Shown one piece after another: positions 20,292-31,797 of a DNA stretch of 64,000 bases; the first letter of the stretch is position 1, and every line of letters begins with the position of its first letter. The notes under the pieces were generated by a model. The model was not told where the DNA came from, made no database searches, and saw only the letters and a list, made by a program, of their open reading frames with translations. The translations under genes and the position numbers were made by a program. The stretch is from Brassica napus (lineage: Eukaryota > Streptophyta > Magnoliopsida > Brassicales > Brassicaceae), in contig NC_063452.1 of assembly GCF_020379485.1 (NCBI RefSeq), positions 60,471,338 to 60,535,337 on the forward strand. Direction: 5' to 3'.

Positions 20292-20804
20292 TGTAGAGGA
20301 GGGATTTGACCATCCCACAATGCCCGAGAAATAGAAAGGTCTGGCCCGGATTAGGTAGAGCGACGACTCGATCGGTCGGCTCAAGAGTCAGGTCTCTCGG
20401 CTTGACTCTTGAGTACTTTTAGTCAATCATCATCGACTGAAGTACATTCGGCTCAGCGGCTGCTCGGACGTCTACGGGCTTCTCGGCCCAGCAGAGGAGG
20501 CCCACCAAGATGGCGTAAATTAGGTCAAGGACGAGGCATCAGGACGTCTATATAAGGGAAAGGGGAGACAACGAGAGAAGGATCCGAAATCACTTACTAA
20601 CACTTGGCGGCTAGATTAGGGTTTTCACATCTGCTTCATCTTGCCGTTAGTTGTACTTTTCCGGTAGCTCATCGAGCCACCGGCTTCCTTTCTGTCGCAC
20701 TCTCTTCGTTTCCCTTGTAACCGACTGAACGTTTTTCTCCGACCATTAATAAGACGTCTTTGTTTAAACCCATATCTTATTTATTACCGTTTTCCGATCA
20801 AACA
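20292..20804 (+). repeat. Gypsy1 5' LTR
   Basis: Starts TGTAGAGG and ends ATCAAACA. It contains a likely TATA box, CTATATAAGG, near 20549, which would start the genomic RNA. Confidence 0.95.
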
Positions 20805-20848
20805 GTTGGCGCCCACCGTGGGACAACTAGCAAAGTAACGTCAGAACT

Positions 20849-23585
20849 ATGGTCGTTAGCAACGACAGTTCTTCGTCAGGCGAGGAGCGCGAAGCTCTCG
20901 AGGTGACGCCGGCTCCAGAGGTGACACCTACGCCTACACCAGTAACTCCACTTCCCCATCCTGCGTCTATGGAAACTATCCTGGCACGCCTCGGCCTACA
21001 AGAAGCGGCGCAGAAGGCGGCAGTTGACCAAATCACGGCGATAGCAAAGATCCTTGCTCCTCTCGCTGCAAACGCCGAAGCTTCAACGGCGCAGTATCGT
21101 CGACACCTGTTCGCCATAGAACGAACCACCGACTTAGCACCTACGCGGGATAACGATAACCAAAGCGCCGGTAACGACACCAACGCGCACACCGCAAGCG
21201 AACTAGCCGCGTTGAAACAGTCGGTCCTCGATATCAATTCGAAGATCCACCAGGTGACGACATCCGCGCCCCAAATCGAGCATGTACTCGCGGAATCTCT
21301 TCGTACACCCTTCACTCAAAAGGTTACCGGCGTGCGGCTACAAAAGATGGAGAAACTCCGTCTTCCAACCTTCAAAGGTCTCTCTGACCCTTTTACTCAC
21401 GTCACGTCTTTCAACATAACGATGCGACGCGCAAACCTGACCGACGAGAGAGAACTACGTCGACTGTTTCCACGACCTCTCGACGGTTTTCCTTAAGAAT
21501 TATATCATGTTCACCAACCAGGAAGCGACCGTGTCAGATTTGTGGAACCTCATTCACGCCAGCGACCAAAGTCTCCGCGACTTCATGGAGAAATTCAAAG
21601 CTATTGTCTCGAAGATTGATATTCCCGACCATATCGCCGTCAAATCTTTGATGAACACCTTGCACGTCGACTCCACATTCCGCCAGGATCTCTACCGATA
21701 TCCGACAAAATCTGTCTCCGACGCCATCGCTCGCTCGCACAACTTTATCCGCATGGAAGAAGACACCAGAGCAAAGTTCGCAAAAGACGCAGCAGCGAGA
21801 CAGCGATCCTCCCGAACAAACGACACCCGCGCCGAGCCCCGCCAGCACTCCTCCGGTGGAAATACCACTCAGAAGCGAGGCTACGTTAGCTCGGTCGATG
21901 ATGAGGAATCTCCAAAATCAGCAGCCATCACGCGAGAGAAAGGCTGGAACCACTGGGATCGAGACTCCGCTCCGAAGCAGTCAACCTCATCCGAACCAGC
22001 GAGTTCAAACTCCGAGGAGCCAAAAAAATGGTGCCTCTACCACAAAAGGGATTCCCATGACACGAAGGAATGCAAGGTCCTCATCGGGCAGTTTTTCGAC
22101 GGGATCACTAATGGGACAATCCAAATGCCAACTTCTCCTACGACACCAAAAAACACTAAAAGCTGGAGTAAGAACAAGGAGAAGAAGGCACAGAAGTCTC
22201 AAAAGAACACGGCCCCGAGCGAGGAAAGAGCAAGCCCTGAGCGCACTCCCGTCAACAACGTCGGCCCCGCCAACGATTCGTCAGAAGACGAACACCCGCG
22301 TCGCCGGCGACGAGTGGAAGTCATACTCTCTCGCCCTTGCGACTCCTCTGATGACGACGTCCCGACAGTGCAACCAGATCTGCACGATAAATTGGACAGC
22401 AAGGATAAGCAGTCTCTCGCTCCCTCGAAAACAGATAAAGACCTGCGCATTCTATTGAAGCGAAAAAGCGCCACGAACGAAAACACAGGAACCGCCGACC
22501 TCCGTGCGACCATCTCCAAATGCAACACTCGGAGAGTCGGTCAAACTGGCGACCTTCGCGAACAGCTCAATTCGAAGGCCGACGACCTGCGAATCCAACT
22601 CAACCGTTCGAAAGGGTCCGATCTGCGACGACGTCTCAAATCAAAAAAGAAACAGCCCGCAGAAACTCCTATATTCGAGAACACAACTGACGATTTGAGG
22701 AAGCAACTCGAATCAATGCGAGCTACCCGAGCCCCGCACATTAGTGTCATAATGGGCGGATCACCACCTTACGGTGACTCGGTTCGAGCCGTCAAAGATT
22801 ACAAACGTCAAGCAACCACCTCTCAGAAGTGGCCTTCTCCAGTCGAAAATGATCACCAGATCACTTTTTCGGCACTAGACACCAAGGGCGTCCACATGCC
22901 ACATAACGATCCTCTCCTCGTCGACCTTGACATCGGCGAATGTCTGGTCACCAAAGTCCTTATTGATACCGGCAGCTCAGTCGATCTCATCTTTCGCGAC
23001 ACACTCGATAAAATGGGAATTGATTTACGGGATATGAAGCCTTCTTCTCGCACGCTCACCGGCTTCAACGGAGCCTCGGAGCAAATGATCGGGACAATTC
23101 GCCTTCCAGTTTACGCAGGTGGTATAACCCGCACAGTCAAGTTCTCCGTCATCCGCGCCAAAGCACCCTATAATGCCATACTCGGAACACCATGGCTGCA
23201 TTCCATGAAAGCCGTCCCTTCGACTTATCATCAATGCGTCAAATTTCCCGGAAAAGATGGCAAAACTCAGACGATTCGGGGAGATCAACAAGCCGCGAGA
23301 AAACTACTGATCGCAACTGTAAAGATGCAGCAACAAGCTTCCCTTGTCAACTCCGTCAGTAAACCACTCAACAAGATATACCCCCAGAAGGAGGAAGTTC
23401 GCGAAGTCGCAATTGATGAATCCGACCCGACGAAAATCATCCGAGTTGGCGTCTACCTGTCCGACGACGTATGTTTAAGGATCATCTCTTTCGTCAAAGA
23501 AAACGCCTCGATGTTCGCCTGGAAGACTTCCGACATGAAGGGGATCGACCCCGCAGTTACCTCCCATGAACTGCACGTCGACTAG
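20849..23585 (+). pseudogene. Gypsy1 gag and protease, damaged
   Basis: Gag starts at ATG 20849 and runs to 21496, where an internal deletion and frameshift interrupt the capsid region. It resumes at 21507 with FLKNYIMFTNQE-type sequence. A Cys/His stretch (WCLYHKRDSHDTKECKVL) near 22029 looks like the nucleic-acid-binding knuckle. Downstream is a run of charged DLRxxL repeats (DLRILLKRK, DLREQLN, DLRIQLN, DLRRRL, DLRKQL) between 22440 and 22700. The aspartic protease active site is IDTGSSVDLIF near 22963. A TAG at 23583 ends the frame where the RT region should continue. Confidence 0.88.
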
Positions 23586-26500
23586 ACGTTCAAACCCATC
23601 CGACAGAAGCGACGAAAACTCGGTCCAGAACGATCTAAAGCCGTAAATGAAGAAGTCGACAGGCTCCTCGACGCGGGTTTCATAACCGAAGTCTGATACC
23701 CCGAATGGTTGGCTAACCCGGTTGTCGTCAAAAAGAAAAACGGCAAATGGCGCATATGCGTCGACTTCACGGACCTCAACAAGGCGTGCCCAAAGGACAG
23801 TTACCCACTCCCTCACATCGATCGTCTCATCGAATCAACTGCTGGTAACGAACTCCTAACCTTCATGGACGCTTTCTCGGGATACAACCAAATCTTGATG
23901 CATCCCGACGATCGCGAGAAGACGGCATTCATGACCGACAGAGGGACCTACTGCTACAAGGTGATGCCCTTCGGGCTAAAGAACGCCGGCGCAACTTATC
24001 AGCGACTCGTCAACCAAATGTTCACTGATCAGCTTGGCAACACCATGGAAGTGTACATCGACGACATGTTAGTCAAATTGCTCAAGGCCGATGATCACCT
24101 AAGCAACTTACGCGACTGCTTCAAGATCTTGAACGACTACGGGATGAAGCTCAACCCGGCCAAGTGTACCTTCGGTGTCACTTCGGGAGAATTCCTCGGC
24201 TACATTGTCACTCAACGAGGAATCGAGGCTAACCCCAAGCAGATCTCGGCGATCCTCGACCTTCCAAGCCCAAAGAACAGCCGCGAAGTACAACGACTAA
24301 CCGGACGCATAGCAGCCCTCAACAGGTTCATCTCGCGATCAACCGATAAGTGTCTTCCCTTCTACGAGCTACTAAGGGGCAAATAAGAGGTTCGTCTGGG
24401 ATGAAAAGTGCGAGGAGGCGTTCAATCAACTCAAGCACTACCTCACAACCCCCCAGTACTATCAAAGCCAGAAGCCGGCGACACATTGTCTCTCTACATA
24501 GCCGTCACATCCTCCGCCGTCAGCAGCGTGCTCATTCGAGAAGATCGGGGAGAACAGAAACCAATCTTTTACACAAGTAAAAGAATGACCGAGCCGGAGA
24601 CGAGATACCCAGCACTCGAAAAGATGGCCTTAGCTGTCGTCACCTCGGCCAGGAAACTGCGATCCTACTTTCAGTCACACACGATTGAAGTACTGTCCAA
24701 CCAACCACTCCGAACGGTTATGCAGAATACTAACCAGTCAAGACGGTTGACTAAATGGGCGATGGAGCTGAGCGAACATGACATCGTGTACAAGAATCGC
24801 ACAGCAGCAAAGTCACAGGTACTTGCCGACTTCTTGATCGAGTTAACACCAGAGCTGGAGCAAGACCTCATCCTACCAAGTTTAAACTGGATCTTACACG
24901 TCGACGGTTCATCTACGAGTAAAGGGTCGGGGGCAGGAGTGCAATTGCAATCGCCAACAGGAGAACTCATCCGGCAGTCATTCAGTTTTGGTTTTGCGGC
25001 GTCAAACAACGAAGCTGAGTACGAGTCCCTCATCGCAGGGCTCCGTCTCGCCAAGGCAGTGAAGGCCAAAAGAATCAGCGCTTACTGCGACTCCCAACTT
25101 GTCGTAAGCCAGTACCTCGGCGATTACGACGTCCGCAACGAAAGGATGGACGCCTACCTCAAACTCGTCCAAGACCTCACGCGAGACTTCGAGTTCTTCG
25201 AACTCACGAAGGTTCCTCGCGGAGAAAATGTCTGTGCCGACGCCCTCGCTGCTCTAGGAAGCAAGCTACACGATCAAGTCAAGAGGACAATCCCAATCCA
25301 TAAAATCGAGAAACCGAGCATCGATACGAAGGCGGAACAGACTGCGATCGCAGCAGCGATTAACGAAGCGATGGACATCGACAAAGCAGAACCTCCTTCG
25401 CAGGATGATCAGCCAACAGACTGGCGCAAAGAACTCATCGATTACCTCGCGGAAGGTTTATTGCACACCAAGAAATGGGACGCGCGGCGACTGAAGCGAC
25501 GTAGCGCACACTACGTTGTCATGGACGGGGAACTACACCGATGGACCGCGATGAAGGTGCTACTCAAATGTATCTCCGGCGAAGAAACGAGACTAGTCAT
25601 GGCCGAAACACATGAAGGAGCAGCAGGCAATCACTCGGGCGGACGAGCTCTCGCATTAAAAGTAAAGAATCTCGGATTCTACTGGCCAACCATGAACGCC
25701 GACTGCGAGACATACGTGCGCAAGTGCGACAAATGCCAGCGTCACGCTTCCACCTTACACAGCCCAACAAAGTTCCTTCATACCCTAACTGCTCCATACC
25801 CATTCATGCGATGGGGAATGGACATCATAGGTCCGATGCCGGCATCTCGCCAAAAGAAGTTCATCCTGGTCCTCACAGATTACTTCACCAAATGGGTTGA
25901 AGCCGAAGCCTACGCCAGCATCCTCGACAAGGAGGTGCAAAACTTCGTCTGGAAGAACATAATCTGCCGACATGGGCTCCCATACGAGATCATTACAGAC
26001 AACGGTTCACAATTCATCTCGCATCATTTCAAGGGATTCTGCGACAGATGGCGAATTCGACTCAACATGTCGACCCCGAGAAACCCGCAAAGTAACGGCC
26101 AAGCCGAGTCGACGAACAAGACCATCATCGACGGTCTGAAAAAATGACTCGACTTAAAGAAAGGTTGCTGGGCAGATGAACTAGACGGTGTCCTGTGGTC
26201 CCACAGAACAACTCCTCGCGGAGCGACGAAGGTTACCCCTTTCTCGATGGCCTACGGTGTCGAGGCAATGGCCCCCGCATAAGTGAATGTGACGAGCTTG
26301 CGCCGATCGCGAATGCCACAAAACGTCGAACTCAACCGCGACATGCTGCTCGACGCACTCGAAGACATCGAGGAAAAGCGCGACCAAGCACTACTCCGTA
26401 TCCAAAATTACCAGCATCAAATCGAGAGCTACTACAACAAAAAGGTCAAATCGCGTCCCCTCGAAATGGGCAATCTTGTCTTAAGAAAGGTCTTCGAGAA

Positions 26501-26660
26501 CACTAAGGAATGGAAAGCCGGCAAGCTTGGAGCCAACTGGGAAGGACCATACAAGATAGTCGAAGTCATCAAACCAGGAGTATACTGCCTCGAGACTTCA
26601 ACAGGCGAAGCAATACCGAGAGCTTGGAACTCCAAACATCTCCGCCTCTTCCATCCTTAG
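23586..26660 (+). pseudogene. Gypsy1 pol: RT, two RNase H domains, integrase, damaged
   Basis: RT starts TFKPIRQKRRKLGPE and includes WRICVDFTDLNKACPKDSYP and the catalytic YIDDM near 24055. A normal RNase H follows, then a second, archaeal-type domain (HVDGSSTSKGSGAGV, then NNEAEYESLIAGL) near 24898-25060. The integrase has its H-H-C-C zinc site near 25610-25745 and the DDE residues in WGMDIIGP, TDNGSQF and QAESTNK. The C-terminus ends WNSKHLRLFHP. Breaks: TAG at 23583, TGA at about 23695, a frameshift near 24381, TGA at about 26145 and TAA at about 26281. Domain order RT-RNase H-integrase defines Ty3/Gypsy. Confidence 0.92.
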
Positions 26661-27495
26661 TCAAGACGAACTCCTTACCGAGTAAATGCGCCACTAAGGC
26701 CACTTTTACTCGCCTCTCGCTCAAAAAAAAATGGCGAAAGAACGACCAACGGTCACGTTATCTCACTACCAAAAAAACCGAGTAAATGCGCCTCGAAAGC
26801 CACTTTTACTCGCAATCTAAGAACTATGAATGGCTTGATTCCTACAAAGGGATACGTAGGCAGCCCAAAAGAAAAAGGGGTCCAGCCGAAAAAAAAAACA
26901 AACCTCCCCCCGAGGAATCGATCTCCGAAGCAGACGATCACTTAAGCGATGCCGACACGAGCATGCCCCGGCTTCTCGAACAAGCGTATCGGTACTCGCA
27001 TTACACGTTGGATATGTCCTGATCAGACACGTATTCACGGGAGTCGACCACGTTGCGATTTAAACCAGCACGGCCGAGACAATGACTCCAACTCACCCTG
27101 TAATTTACTAAGTAAGGTTTGACCTACCGAACGTTTGAAAATTACGTTAGGGTCGATTTGGAACCGTCAACGTCGGGAACTCACAATTAACAACGAAACT
27201 CAAATGACGAACGATCGCGAGTCAAAGAAATTGACCGAGACAAAGTCATGACGAGCTTAAACACTACAACGATTCGATATCTCGAATAACGTTTATACTA
27301 AACAAACAGTCACTTCGAATCTTGAGAAATCATGCATTTGATAGACAAGTACGATAAAAGACAAACAGTTAATACGATTCGAAGAATTGGAAATAACAAA
27401 AGAGAAACAACAAAGTAGAAGTCTTGAAAGACAAAAGTCTAAAAAGCAACAACACAAGTCCTCCGGGACTCAAAAGAAACAACAAACAAAAAAGA
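26661..27495. repeat. Gypsy1 untranslated segment with short direct repeats
   Basis: The phrase CCGAGTAAATGCGCC occurs at about 26678 and again at about 26779, each followed by CCACTTTTACTCGC. This makes a roughly 100-bp tandem unit after the integrase. The rest has no coding potential and separates the sense pol from the antisense gene. Confidence 0.7.
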
Positions 27496-30400
27496 CTAAG
27501 CTTCCCGATCACTATCGCGATCGTTGAGGACGGAGAGCTCCAAAGCCCTGACTCTTGACTCACGAGCAGCCGGAGAAACATGCACTTCGTCTGATCTCGG
27601 GACGATCTCTGGATCAGCCAAAGGACCTTCAAGAAGAGGCGTCGGGTCTTCGCGCCGCTCTTCAGCCGGATGACTAGGCGGAACGTGGAGGCTCGCTGCA
27701 ATCTCCGGATCGATCAAGCCGGCGTTGGACCCATACGGATCGAGACTCGCCAAGATTCGAGCATCCACAAACTGAGAGTCCAATACGAGAGGAGAAAGTG
27801 CGAGATCTTCCTCGGGTATCTCGCCCACCCTAAGCTTCTCGGCTTCCTCCTCATATTTCTTCTTTTGCTCGGCGAACAGCTCGATTGTAGCTTGCGAGAT
27901 GTCGCTCCCAGCTCTCTTCAAAGCCTCAAGGCATTTCCTGGTTCCGAAGGCTTGGCTATGAAGCAACCGGGCCTCCTCATAGGGACCTCGTCGCTCTTCT
28001 CGGGAGCGAATCCTAGCGAAGCGACGATTAGCTTTCGCGGCCATCTCGGCCTCAACTCTTCCTCTTTCCCTCGTCATTTCCAGGATCCTGGAATCTCTAA
28101 GGCGCCTCATCTCTCTTTCATGAGACGCAGCAAGCGAAACCTTCTCGCTCTCAAGTTCAGCGTTCTTCCGCTCGAGCTCACGAACGACTCCTCGGGATAC
28201 CTCCAACTCGGCTTTGAGCTCGTCTCTTCGAGCAATGATGCGAGCAACCATCCCGTTAAGCCTCTCGACGTCAGCCCTCGATGCATTCAGCTGGCGAGCA
28301 GAAGCTTCCTCTTTCTCCGCGTGCTCCTTCTTAGCTAGCTCGAGTTCGCCCAAAGCTCCCTTCAGGGCAGTGTCGTACTTATCGATCACGACGTTCGTCG
28401 CGCTATCCCCCTAAACAAACGAGGAGATGAAAATTGTAAGAAGAAGTTAAAAAACGAAACAAAAAAAAGGGGACCGAGCCATTTACCAGCAGCTTGGCCC
28501 TCGCAGCTTCCTCGTATTCACCCCCAAAGATGAGGTCCTTCACAGCGGGCAAAGGTTTCGCCCTCCCCCTTAATTGGCAAAGGAACTCTCCACACTTCTC
28601 GGGAACGTACACTAGAGGGGCCGGTCCCTCGTAGTGAAACGAAACCTTGTCTGGAAAGTTGACTCCGGGCACCCTCCTCAAGATAGCGGAGCCGCGAGAA
28701 GAAGTGCCGATCTGAGCGACCCTTCCCCTATGGGAACCGGAGTTCCCTCGCGAGAAGATGCCAGAATAGGAGATCCCGCCTCATCGCCAACCTCGTCGTT
28801 GCGTCTCCTAATCAAAAGCGGCGACTCTCCGCTGTCTTCTTCAGAACCGTCCGGACGGGCGGCGTTAAGAGGAATTTCAGATTCCTCCCCTTCACCAACT
28901 ACCGCCGCATCGTCCCGTTCTCCCGAGGTTTCAGCCTCAGAAGCCTCCTCTTCGGGTTGAAGTTCTTCTTCTTGAACATCACCCTCCTCAATCTCAGTCG
29001 GTTCTTCGGGATTCTCCAACTGCTCGTCAACAGGCTTCTTTATCCTCTTCTTCTTTTTCTTCTTCTTCTTCTTCTGGGGTTCGCCAGAAGGAGGAACGTC
29101 GCTCGCCTCCTCGGCGCTCCCCTCGACTCCCGAGCCGCCCCTCTTCCTTTTTTTACCCTTCCCCGCGAAGAACCGTCGTCGAGGGTCCTTCCTCGCTGAC
29201 CAGTCCCAGCTGGGCAGCTAACATCGCGCTCAAATCAGGAAGAGTTCCCATCCTCTTTGCTTCAGAAACTTGCTTCTGGATGTCCTTCGGGAAGATGTCT
29301 AGTCGCTTGGTGCGAATAGGAAGAACGGTCGAAAGATCAGATCTCCACTCTCCTGAAAACATAAGGCAAAAAAAAGGGGTCAGGACACGACAAGTAAACT
29401 TTGCGATAAAAAAAAAATAACCAGAAACGGCGAGAGAACGCACTTCGAGCGATCCGGTCCTTAAGCTCTCGAATCTTCTCAACGGTAATCTCAGACCAAC
29501 GGTAGATCCGAAGCAAAGCGACGGCTCGGACGCTCTTCAGGAAATCCTCAGGATAGACTGGAGACGTAGGATGGCCAACTGCGAGCACAACAAAAAGAAA
29601 GTTCCGTTAAGGTCAACAAAATCAGACGTAGCTCGCGACAAGATATTCTGCCACAAGAACGGTTCCATAGGACCCAATAGTCCTCTCGAGGAGGCTCCTC
29701 GAAAGCCGAGTCGTCGGACTTGATGAAGAAGTAGGAACACTGCCAATTCTGCGTTTTGTTGGGATGACCGGCGTACACATTGCAGTTTGGTCGCATCTTC
29801 ACCGAGTAGGTTCCGTCCTTCATATCGGTTATCGAGGTCATCTCCTCGAACGACCTGGCGCTCATCGGCATGTCAATCTCCTCCGCTAGAACTGATAGAG
29901 TGACGGCTAGTCGCAGCGAGCCGTTCAGTAACTGACTGATCGCAAGATCCCGCCGCCTAGCGTACGCGGTGATCAGTCGCGGGATGGGGAACCAACAGCG
30001 AGTGTCATCCTGGAAATAAGACTCGTATACTGTTTGGTACCCGATCGGAGGAGACCAAGGCCTTTGCTCCTGCGTAGGAATGAGGAAGGTCACGCCTGTA
30101 GCGTTCTTCGCCCGAAGAACCCTCTTCACACTCCTCAGGGTCGACTTAGTCTCCTCCACACCGTCCCAATCTTGACCAGCCACGAAAGCAGGGCGCAATA
30201 AGTCAGGATGTAGTCGTGGAAGCTCCTCGAAAATCCCTTCGGGATTGAAGGTCGTCGGAAACAACTCGGTTTCAGAATCGTCGTCTTCCGAAGGATCGTC
30301 TTCCACTGCGCGAGCCCTCAAGGTAATCGAGTCAACGGGCACCGCCCCGCTCTGTCCGTCTCTCGCACACTCCGTCGCATCCCTCACGGCGACGTTCTCG

Positions 30401-30600
30401 CTCTCTTCCCTCGCAAGCCGTGTAGCATCTGCGACCAAAAGCCTCTGGGAGCGAGACAAATCAACTGTGTCCATCATCGCCTCGTGATGAGTCGACTCGA
30501 GATCCCCGATACAACCTCCGTCAGGACCCCTTGCCGGATCCAATGCCGCCGCAACTGATTTCCCCTTTTGCTGCCTCGATAACCCCTGAGCCGACGACAT
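27496..30600 (-). CDS. Gypsy1 antisense extra gene, multi-exon, probably frameshifted
   Basis: It opens with MSSAQGLSRQQKGKSVAAAL at 30600 and runs about 300 codons through PIGYQTVYESYFQDDTRCWF and NWQCSYFFIKSDD to about 29690. After a GCAG acceptor near 29578 it continues GHPTSPVYPEDFLKSVRAVA, then after a TTTTCAG acceptor near 29354 GEWRSDLSTVLPIRTKR. Basic (KKKKKKKKKR) and acidic stretches follow, then VPGVNFPDKVSFHYEG with a GT donor near 28486. The last exon (28411-27496) is a long coiled coil rich in Glu, Lys and Arg. Frame changes near 29185 and 28725 may be frameshifts or short introns. The first exon resembles the 'putative plant transposon protein' domain. Extra ORFs, often antisense, are known in Tat-lineage elements; their role is unknown. 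Confidence 0.65.
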
Positions 30601-31284
30601 GGTAGAACAAGGTGGCGAAGAACGCGTCGAATGAAGGCTATAACACCTAGAGAGATAAAAGAAGGAGAGAGAGAGAGAGTACCTTTGATCGCGGAGGAAA
30701 CTTGAAGAAATGAGAGAGAATCTGCGTATTTATAAGGAAAAGAGAGGGGGGAACTCGAGGCATCATCATTAGGTCTATTCGGGCCTAGATGGGCCTTGAA
30801 ACTCTCCCTAAAAACCCAGCGGACCCTCGCGACGTTTCGACTTCTCGGTGCATTTAAAAGAGAAAAAGGGGGGGGGGAATTTGAGGTGTCGTCATTAAGC
30901 CTAAACGGGCTTAAATGGGCCTCGAAACTCTCCCAAATATCCAGCGGACCCTCGCGACGGTTCGGCTTCTCGTCTAACTCGGACGTCGGTCATCTTAAAA
31001 TCAGAATAAACCAACGGTTAATCTAGATATGTCAGTCGGGATCTGAATATCCGCGACTAATCGGCCTCAAGCGGAAATATTCCAGAACCCTCCCTGCGAC
31101 ACAACGATCAAAAGAAACGATAAAGCGCCTACTGCTCGCTTCCGAGAGAACGACGATGTGCGACTCATCGACCAACCGCTCCAACCTTCCGACAGGCCTT
31201 CTATTCCCTCAAACCTTCAAACCTTAGAATCCATCACGAGCCAGAAAGCACTTCGCTCACTAATGGACTGGGGGGGGGACTTAC

Positions 31285-31797
31285 TGTAGAGGACGGATTT
31301 GACCATCCCACAAGGCCTGAGGAATAGAAAGGCCTGGCCCGGATTAGGTAGAGCGACGGCTCGATCGGTCGGCTCAAGAGTCAGGTCTCTCGGCTTGACT
31401 CTTGAGTACTTTTAGTCAATCATCATCGACTGAAGTACATTCGGCTCAGCGGCTGCTCGGACGCCTACGGGCTTCTCGGCCCAACAGAGGAGGCCCACCA
31501 AGATGGCATAAATTAGGTCAAGGACGAGGCATCATGACGTCTATATAAGGGAAAGGGGAGACAACGAGAGAAGGATCCGAAATCACTGACTAACACTTGG
31601 CGGCTAGATTAGGGTTTTCACCTCTGCTTCATCTCGCCGTTAGTTGTACTTTTCCGGTAGCTCATCGAGCCACCAGCTTCTTTTCTGTCGCACTCTCTTC
31701 GTTTCCCTTGTAACCGACTGAACGTTTTTCTCCGACCATTAATAAGACGTCTTTGTTTAAACCTATATCTTATTTATTACCGTTTTCCGATCAAACA
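31285..31797 (+). repeat. Gypsy1 3' LTR
   Basis: 513 bp, about 16 substitutions from the 5' LTR and no length change. Preceded by a polypurine tract of nine or ten G at about 31270-31279. Confidence 0.95.

Larger units (their letters stand above)
20292..31797 (+). mobile_element. Gypsy1: Tat-type Ty3/Gypsy element, 11.5 kb
   Basis: Flanked by the 5-bp duplication TGTGA (20287-20291 and 31798-31802). LTRs are 513 bp each, with about 16 differences by hand count (about 3%). Inside are the primer-site region GTTGGCGCCCACCGTGGGA right after the 5' LTR, a damaged gag-pol, an antisense multi-exon gene, and a G-run polypurine tract before the 3' LTR. A second, archaeal-type RNase H after RT and an extra ORF before the 3' LTR place it in the Tat group. 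Stops and frameshifts make it non-autonomous. Confidence 0.95.

Noticed and set aside
20827..21315. 162-codon minus-strand ORF opposite Gypsy1 gag
   Set aside because: Shadow of the GC-rich gag frame; Ser/Ala/Arg-rich with no domain.
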